From Acidobacteriota bacterium (GTDB lineage Bacteria > Acidobacteriota > Terriglobia > Terriglobales > Acidobacteriaceae): 11,115 nucleotides of DNA. Made by a program: the position numbers and the translations under genes. The notes beneath the pieces were generated by a model that saw only the letters and a program-made list of their open reading frames with translations, searched no databases and was not told the origin of the DNA. The stretch lies in assembly GCA_003224835.1 (NCBI GenBank), contig QHZX01000067.1:1-11115 (forward strand), given 5' to 3'. Shown piece after piece: positions 7,261 to 11,115 of the stretch. Within the stretch, counting starts at the first letter, position 1. Every line of letters starts with the position of its first letter.

Positions 7261-8223
7261 TCAATGCGCGCTTTGTTGTGCCCACTTCCAAGCGGTCGAG
7301 ATTATGTCATCGAGTGAGCGCTTGGCTTTCCATTTAAGTAATTTTTCCGCCAGCGCGGGATCGGCAACGAGTTCAGGCGGATCACCAGGACGCCGCGCAG
7401 TGATGTGCGTCGGCACCTTGCGACCGGTAATCCGCTCGACTGCAGCCACCACTTGCTTCACTGAATAGCCATCACCGCTGCCCAAATTCACCGCTGTCGA
7501 TTCGCCCTTGGAAAGATATTCCAGCCCGAGCACATGGGCCTCTGCAAGATCGGTGACGTGGATGTAGTCGCGGATGCAGGTGCCGTCGGCAGTGGGATAA
7601 TCGTCTCCGAAGATGTCGACCGCAGCGCGCTTGCCCTGGGCAGCTTGAAAAATAAGTGGGATCAAGTGCGTCTCAGGTGCATGCAATTCGCCAACCTTTC
7701 CATTCTCATCGGCTCCGGCAGCATTGAAATACCGGAAGCTTACGAAGCGGAGCCCGTATGCGCGGCCATAAGCCTCGAGCGCGTTCTCGAAAGCTAATTT
7801 AGTTGCGCCATAAGGATTCACCGGCTGTCGCGGGTTCTCTTCTGTAATCGGCACTTTGACGGGGTTCCCATAAACCGCGCAGGTCGAAGAAAAAATAAAT
7901 TTGCGAACGCGCGATTCCATGACGGTGTCGAGGAGAGTCAGCGCGGCGGTCACGTTATTGTGAAAATATTTTTTGGGATTCTGGACGGACTCGCCGACGT
8001 AGGCATGGGCCGCAAAATGCATGACGGCGTCGCAGCGGCTGAGGAGCTTCGCGATTTTTGCAGAATCGGCGATGTCGCCGATGACCAGATCAAATCCGTC
8101 GGCGAGGGTTTTGTGGCCGGTAGAAAGATCGTCGTAGATGATGACGTCGTAACCTTTACGGCGAAGAACGTGAGCAGCGTGGCTGCCGATGTATCCCGCG
8201 CCCCCAACCACGAGAACGGCCAA
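7261..8223 (-). CDS. galE: UDP-glucose 4-epimerase
   Basis: 320 residues, a cytoplasmic NAD-dependent extended short-chain dehydrogenase that interconverts UDP-glucose and UDP-galactose (Leloir pathway and supply of galactose for envelope glycans). The N-terminus is the Rossmann nucleotide loop GGAGYIGSH (from residue 7). DDLSTGH (31-37) binds the adenosine ribose and HFAAHAYVGESVQNP follows. The catalytic set is complete: SST at 112-114 and YGATK with Tyr138 and Lys142. RYFNAAGAD, DGTCIRDYIHVTDLA and RRPGDPPELVAD complete the family signature. Length is slightly under the usual 330-340. Translation begins at TTG (8223-8221), well supported by AGGAGG five bases upstream and by the invariant start of the Rossmann strand. 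It lies 127 bp after the broken porin gene and shares no tight operon link with it. UDP-GlcNAc epimerisation as a second activity cannot be judged. Confidence 0.95.
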   Translation of the reverse strand: MAVLVVGGAGYIGSHAAHVLRRKGYDVIIYDDLSTGHKTLADGFDLVIGDIADSAKIAKLLSRCDAVMHFAAHAYVGESVQNPKKYFHNNVTAALTLLDTVMESRVRKFIFSSTCAVYGNPVKVPITEENPRQPVNPYGATKLAFENALEAYGRAYGLRFVSFRYFNAAGADENGKVGELHAPETHLIPLIFQAAQGKRAAVDIFGDDYPTADGTCIRDYIHVTDLAEAHVLGLEYLSKGESTAVNLGSGDGYSVKQVVAAVERITGRKVPTHITARRPGDPPELVADPALAEKLLKWKAKRSLDDIISTAWKWAQQSAH

Positions 8224-8228
8224 GTTTC

Positions 8229-8234
8229 CCTCCT
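8229..8234 (-). promoter_or_regulatory. Strong ribosome binding site supporting the TTG start of galE
   Basis: Minus-strand AGGAGG ends five bases before the TTG at 8223. No in-frame ATG or GTG near this point could give the complete NAD-binding strand, so the site decides the start. Confidence 0.85.
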
Positions 8235-8270
8235 GGAACTTAGCTGATCATAATTGAGAAATGACAAATG

Positions 8271-8338
8271 CGGGGTTCACGGGAAGGCGTCAGGATATAC
8301 GCCAAACTCTGCGCGACGTGCTTTCGCCGTGAATCCTG
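8271..8338. repeat. Long imperfect intergenic hairpin between the porin and galE
   Basis: Read on the plus strand, 8271-8291 folds onto 8315-8338. The outer arm 8271-8282 pairs with 8327-8338 over 12 pairs (core TTCACGG/CCGTGAA, two G-U). After a one-base bulge, 8283-8288 pairs with 8320-8325, and after a two-base bulge, 8289-8291 pairs with 8315-8317. The loop is about 23 bases. The core arms pair on the minus strand too, with A-C mismatches replacing the G-U pairs. Size, position and degeneracy are those of a small palindromic intergenic element (REP/MITE-like) or a structured terminator/processing signal. No clean T-run follows on either strand, so I do not call it an intrinsic terminator. 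I saw no second copy in the window. Confidence 0.55.
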
Positions 8339-8350
8339 GAACTAAGCGCG

Positions 8351-9160
8351 TCAGTACGTATAGATCAAGTCGAACTGGACACGTGACAACCAAGGCTCCT
8401 GCTGACCAATCGTAGAAATCGTGCTCTTCCCTGTAACCACCGGAGTGCTGATGAACCCGCCCCAGTTGTTGTATAGAGCGGCATTGTTTTGCAACCAGGT
8501 GTTTAGCGTACGTCCATACCACCAGGTGACAGTCGCCAATACGTTGGAGCGCACCTTCCAGTTACCGTACACGCGGTTCTGAAGGATGTTGGTTGGAGCG
8601 CGTTGATCGCTTTCCGCGATTGACGCCAGAACTGAATCTTGCTCCTGTCGCTGCCAGGCATAGCCGAATGAAAAATCATTCTTTTCGGTGGTCCTGCCCA
8701 CGGAAAGATCTGCGCCATATTCTTTGTTTTGACTCCCCAAATTCGTTAGCACCGGATTGCCCTTGGTGGCCGATAACGGGTGAGACTTGGCGTCCAGGTT
8801 CTCTTCAAACTCGGCAAGTAGATTAATCGGGAAGCGCTTGGCCCCGGTCTGAATCTGGTTGTTAACGATGAAATCCAAAATGTCGTACCCGGAATAGAAA
8901 TGCGCCTTGCCGGAAGCATCGATCAGAGTGGCGTTGGTCATGCCATTCGCCGCAAATGCGCAGGGTGCAAATTTAGGCAGGGTGCCATTGGTCGAGCAGC
9001 CCGGGCCTTCGCCGGGAACTGGGAATGAACCTGCGGTGGTTGATCCGGTTGTAGTGGCCTGAACCTGAAAAGCGCTCGCCTGGAGCAGAGCGTCAGGGTA
9101 ATTCCAATGCTGGTTCAGGACAGAGATAGTGGAGGTCCAAGGCCCGGCATGCAACTTCAC
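8351..9160 (-). CDS. C-terminal fragment of the broken porin
   Basis: The frame holds the later barrel strands and ends in QFDLIYTY, an aromatic C-terminus expected for a barrel. Conserved-looking strands include SDQRAPTNILQNRVYGNWKV and WWYGRTLNTWLQNN. An independent start is formally possible at GTG 9160, which overlaps the TGA of the upstream frame (GTGA). However, this part has no signal peptide and no Shine-Dalgarno before that GTG, and protein-like sequence continues upstream of it in the same frame. I therefore treat it as a fragment and not a separate gene. Confidence 0.6.
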   Translation of the reverse strand: MKLHAGPWTSTISVLNQHWNYPDALLQASAFQVQATTTGSTTAGSFPVPGEGPGCSTNGTLPKFAPCAFAANGMTNATLIDASGKAHFYSGYDILDFIVNNQIQTGAKRFPINLLAEFEENLDAKSHPLSATKGNPVLTNLGSQNKEYGADLSVGRTTEKNDFSFGYAWQRQEQDSVLASIAESDQRAPTNILQNRVYGNWKVRSNVLATVTWWYGRTLNTWLQNNAALYNNWGGFISTPVVTGKSTISTIGQQEPWLSRVQFDLIYTY

Positions 9161-10020
9161 TTGCGCCTGCGCGCCCAGAACGTAGGAGCTTTGGTGTTGA
9201 ACGAGATTTTCTGGTCAAAACCTTCAGGGTTAAGATCAGGATCGCCGGTGACAGAAGTGCGCTGCCACTGATACGCGAACTTGCCACCGGTCAAGGACAA
9301 CCAGGAAGCGGCCGCCGGATTGTAAGTGATGAAACCTCGATCCAGTCCGATTGTCTTGCGATCGAAAGCATTGGTCAGAGTTTCGTTGGTGGTCGTGGGA
9401 TCGCCCAGCGAGCCGGTCGCGATTGCCAGGCCACCAACAAAATCTTCACTCAATTTGCCGTCGATCCCCAGGCGCACCCGAACGCGGGCTCGGTTTCGAT
9501 CTTGAGTTCCACTTTGCGCGTAGTTCTCGCCGCGAACTCGAATGTCGCCGGTGAAACGGAAGTGTCCGAGAACACTTTGGAAGGCCTCAAGTTTTTTCTG
9601 GTCTTGTTTAGCCTGGGTCTGAAGCAGAGCGCTAGTCGATTCGGCGGTGTTCGCCGCAGAATTGGCTTCGGTGGCCGCATGTTGCGCATCGGCTGCAGAC
9701 TGCTGGGCCTGAGCGGCAGTGGTCTGAGCCTGCTCGGCCCGGCTTTGCACTTCCTGCGCAGCCGCGTTCGACCGCTGGACGGCGTCGAGCACCTGATGCA
9801 ATTCGCTCTGCAACTGCTGCATCTGCTGATTCTGTGCTTCAATTTGTCTCTGTTGCGCCTGCACGGTATCACGCAGGGCTTGCACGTCCTGCTGTGACGC
9901 AGCAGGAGCTGCAGAAGCGGCGCGCCTCTTCTTCGGCGCAATAGTAGTTTGCGCCAACAGTGATCCGCTCAGCGCAAATGCAATGGTAACAATCCCCAAC
10001 CCACGAAAAGTCTGCCTCAT
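9157..10020 (-). CDS. N-terminal fragment of the broken porin: signal peptide, coiled coil, first strands
   Basis: From the ATG at 10020 the product has a signal peptide (MRQTFRG then a hydrophobic core ending SLLAQ, residue 24) and a Lys/Arg patch (KKRR, 30-33). About 43-149 is an Ala/Gln/Glu-rich coiled coil with heptad spacing, and barrel strands start at about 154 (FRFTGDIRVRGENY, RARVRVRLGIDGKL, GGLAIATGSLGDPTT, LTGGKFAYQW). The last ten or so residues before the stop are out-of-frame sequence. The frame is open to 10134, but the extra residues do not resemble a secretion signal, so 10020 is preferred; only a weak purine-rich stretch (GAAAGAGAG) precedes it. An N-terminal coiled coil on a porin is known from lineages that use it to trimerise or to tether the outer membrane to the wall. 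Confidence 0.7.
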   Translation of the reverse strand: MRQTFRGLGIVTIAFALSGSLLAQTTIAPKKRRAASAAPAASQQDVQALRDTVQAQQRQIEAQNQQMQQLQSELHQVLDAVQRSNAAAQEVQSRAEQAQTTAAQAQQSAADAQHAATEANSAANTAESTSALLQTQAKQDQKKLEAFQSVLGHFRFTGDIRVRGENYAQSGTQDRNRARVRVRLGIDGKLSEDFVGGLAIATGSLGDPTTTNETLTNAFDRKTIGLDRGFITYNPAAASWLSLTGGKFAYQWQRTSVTGDPDLNPEGFDQKISFNTKAPTFWARRRK

Positions 10021-10137
10021 TGCTAGTGCTCTCTTTCGGCGCGCTAAGTCCGCGCGATATAAATGCATATCCAGTAACCTGACTAACTTAGTAGACTTTA
10101 ATCTGAAAGAAACTCCAGGCGCAACTATGAACAATTG
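10021..10137. other. Spacer between the permease gene and the porin
   Basis: 117 bp. Besides the palindrome it contains an AT-rich stretch on the minus strand (TTTATATC, about 10057-10064) that could serve as a -10 region just downstream of the operator candidate. A GC-rich 5-bp hairpin in the leader pairs 10040-10044 with 10052-10056. No terminator with a T-run follows the permease stop, so partial read-through into the porin is possible. Confidence 0.5.
10075..10099. promoter_or_regulatory. Rrf2/IscR-like operator candidate before the porin
   Basis: ACTAA-C-TTAGT (10082-10092) is a perfect palindrome, preceded by G to give GACTAACTTAGT. Laid against the E. coli IscR type 1 consensus (ATASYYGACTRWWWYAGTCRRSTAT), positions 10075-10099 match 20 of 25 letters by my count; mismatches are the first two, the W at 10087, the C at 10093 and the A at 10098. 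It lies 55-80 bp before the porin ATG, where a repressor site would be expected. Which Rrf2 protein, if any, binds here is unknown, and no such regulator is encoded in the window. Confidence 0.4.
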
Positions 10138-10905
10138 TTATGCCGCGGTTGCCAAACCCCAGCGCTGTTGCAGACGTCTTTCGAGCGTCTTGAAGAACAC
10201 GCCATCGACGAGATAACCAAGGGCGACGATGAGAATCATAACTGCGATCACCAAGCTCATATCGTTGAGGTCGCGCCCCATCATTAGCATTTGACCCAGA
10301 CCCAGAGTTACGAAGATCATTTCTCCCGAAATCAGAGAGCGCCACGCAAATGCCCATCCCTGCTTCAGGCCCGTAACGATGTACGGCAGGCTAGCCGGAA
10401 GGGTCACATGCCAAAATAATCGCACTCCTCGCGCGCCCAGGTTACGGCCCGCCATGTTGTAAATCTTAGGAAGCTGCTTGCGGCCGGTCTCCATGCTGAT
10501 AGTGACCGACAGCAATGATCCCATGACCACAACGAACAGGATTGCTTTCTCTGTAAGGCCAAACCACAACACCGCAATGGGCAGCCAGCAGATGCTTGGC
10601 AGGCTCTGCAAGCTGACTAGCAACCCGCCGACAGTTTGTTCCAGAAACCTGCTGCTGGCTATCCCGAGGCCGAGAATCAAACCGAGCACGACTGAAATCC
10701 CGTACCCGAGCAGCATGCGCCTCATGCTGACGCCAATTGCAATCCAGAAGCTGTGATCTGAAAACCCCGAGCGCAAAGTCTCAGCCACGCCCCAAGGGGT
10801 CGGAAAAATGTACGGTGGCCACACTTGCAGCTTTGCCAGCAATGCCCAGAGTCCGATCAGGGCGGAATAGAAGAGGACGTACCTAAGAGTTCGCTTCAAC
10901 CCCAT
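10138..10905 (-). CDS. ABC transporter permease, nitrate/sulfonate/taurine type (SsuC/TauC-like)
   Basis: 255 residues from the ATG at 10905. It is the inner-membrane channel subunit of a binding-protein-dependent importer, with about six helices (first at about 9-26, then 65-83, 105-117, 121-138, 178-200, 215-235). LQSLPSICWLPIAVLWFGL (99-117) is the hallmark of the nitrate/sulfonate/bicarbonate permease group. The ATPase-docking EAA-type loop is at about 152-175 (AGRNLGARG...TLPASLPYI). Length is usual for the family. Substrate cannot be fixed: sulfonates, taurine, nitrate, cyanate and thiamine precursors are all carried by close relatives. The gene overlaps the ATPase gene by 23 bases, which supports translational coupling in one operon. 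The start is uncertain: AGGAG lies one base from ATG 10905 but seven bases from an in-frame TTG at 10899, and a TTG at 10917 is also open. Confidence 0.92.
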   Translation of the reverse strand: MGLKRTLRYVLFYSALIGLWALLAKLQVWPPYIFPTPWGVAETLRSGFSDHSFWIAIGVSMRRMLLGYGISVVLGLILGLGIASSRFLEQTVGGLLVSLQSLPSICWLPIAVLWFGLTEKAILFVVVMGSLLSVTISMETGRKQLPKIYNMAGRNLGARGVRLFWHVTLPASLPYIVTGLKQGWAFAWRSLISGEMIFVTLGLGQMLMMGRDLNDMSLVIAVMILIVALGYLVDGVFFKTLERRLQQRWGLATAA

Positions 10906-11115
10906 ACTCCTCTTCAATAGATTTGTTAATTTCTTCGCGCAGATCGTTCAGGATGTCGCGCGCGCTGCCGGCAACGTGCACATCTTCCAAATGACGTGGA
11001 CGCGGGAGGTCAATTTTGTATTCGCGTTTGACCTGTCCTGGCCGGAAGGTCAATAAGACAACCCGATCGCCGAGCCGTACTGCTTCACGAACGTTATGAG
11101 TGACGAACACGATGG
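10883..11115 (-). CDS. ABC transporter ATP-binding protein, C-terminal part (SsuB/TauB-like), runs off the window
   Basis: Only the last 76 complete codons are present; the gene continues past the right edge, so Walker A, signature and Walker B motifs are not visible. What is visible begins with IVFVTHNVREAVRLGDRVVLL, where His (codon 11098-11096) is the switch (H-loop) histidine following Walker B in ABC ATPases. The tail VKREYKIDLPRPRHLED, then RDILNDLREEINKSIEEE, is the standard ending of the nitrate/sulfonate/taurine importer ATPases. An in-frame GTG at 11110 is not a real start, because it would begin inside the H-loop strand. It overlaps the permease gene by 23 bases and precedes it in transcription. 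The periplasmic binding protein is not in the window. Confidence 0.9.
   Translation of the reverse strand, partial: IVFVTHNVREAVRLGDRVVLLTFRPGQVKREYKIDLPRPRHLEDVHVAGSARDILNDLREEINKSIEEEYGVEANS

Larger units (their letters stand above)
8351..10020 (-). pseudogene. Coiled-coil outer-membrane porin interrupted by a frameshift
   Basis: Two adjacent minus-strand frames together make one porin of about 556 residues if one base is restored near 9190. The upstream frame (to 9157) runs through signal peptide, coiled coil and first barrel strands, then reads into APTFWARRRK and stops. The other frame, read from the same place, gives SSYVLGAQAQVKLHAGPWTS, a clear beta-strand pair continuing the barrel. 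A -1 shift at the AAA codon (9192-9190) joins them as FNTK-SSYVLG. One missing A in that short A-run is the simplest explanation, either a real mutation or a sequencing error. From memory, related porins have roughly 20-30 more residues here, so a slightly larger deletion is also possible. The gene sits beside ABC importer genes, suggesting the outer-membrane step of the same uptake route; that is inference. Candidate operator in front at 10075-10099. Confidence 0.8.

Noticed and set aside
8277..8522. 81-residue open frame overlapping the porin end and the hairpin
   Set aside because: Half of it reads the hairpin and half is an alternate frame of the porin. No ribosome binding site or protein pattern supports it.
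9185..9195. Programmed -1 frameshift in the porin
   Set aside because: The zero-frame sequence AAC ACC AAA GCT contains no X-XXY-YYZ slippery heptamer, and I saw no adjacent stimulatory hairpin. A plain indel explains it better.

Overview
The window reads as ordinary chromosome from a Gram-negative, mid-GC bacterium. The outer-membrane proteins (a coiled-coil porin and a small beta-barrel ending in Phe) show the Gram-negative envelope. The style of the porin, the proline-rich DUF2339 protein and the secreted glycoside hydrolase resemble what I know from Acidobacteriota (Terriglobia, Koribacter-like). That phylum assignment is inference from protein flavour, not a marker-gene result. I see no rRNA, tRNA, CRISPR array, insertion sequence, phage or plasmid gene.

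Layout, left to right. (1) 69-1271, plus strand: a secreted GH27 alpha-galactosidase with a good ribosome binding site. (2) 1278-2153, minus strand: a secreted alpha/beta-hydrolase (acetylesterase-like), convergent with the galactosidase with only 6 bases between the stop codons. (3) 2154-2343: a divergent control region. (4) 2344-4734, plus strand: a complete FtsK/SpoIIIE DNA translocase. (5) 4746-6578, minus strand: a large polytopic DUF2339 membrane protein, directly preceded in transcription by (6) a 170-residue outer-membrane beta-barrel protein (6605-7117); these two look co-transcribed. (7) 7261-8223, minus strand: UDP-glucose 4-epimerase GalE, starting at TTG with a strong Shine-Dalgarno. 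(8) 8224-8350: an intergenic spacer almost filled by a long imperfect hairpin. (9) 8351-10020, minus strand: a coiled-coil outer-membrane porin broken by a frameshift near 9190. (10) 10021-10137: a spacer carrying an Rrf2/IscR-like palindrome. (11) 10138-10905 and 10883-beyond 11115, minus strand: permease and the C-terminal end of the ATPase of a nitrate/sulfonate/taurine-type ABC importer, with overlapping reading frames.

How the parts fit. The alpha-galactosidase and the esterase are exported hydrolases suited to plant or microbial polysaccharide side chains, and GalE would link galactose to UDP-glucose metabolism and envelope glycans, but they are not one operon. The porin next to an ABC importer suggests outer- and inner-membrane steps of uptake of one small anion (for example a sulfonate); the palindrome between them fits separate regulation of the porin. 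FtsK is housekeeping (chromosome segregation at division).

The window holds no obvious new defence or mobile system. The most useful leads are the broken porin, the Rrf2-like site in front of it, the intergenic hairpin at 8271-8338, a perfect 27-bp palindrome inside the DUF2339 gene, and the unexplained beta-barrel/DUF2339 pair.
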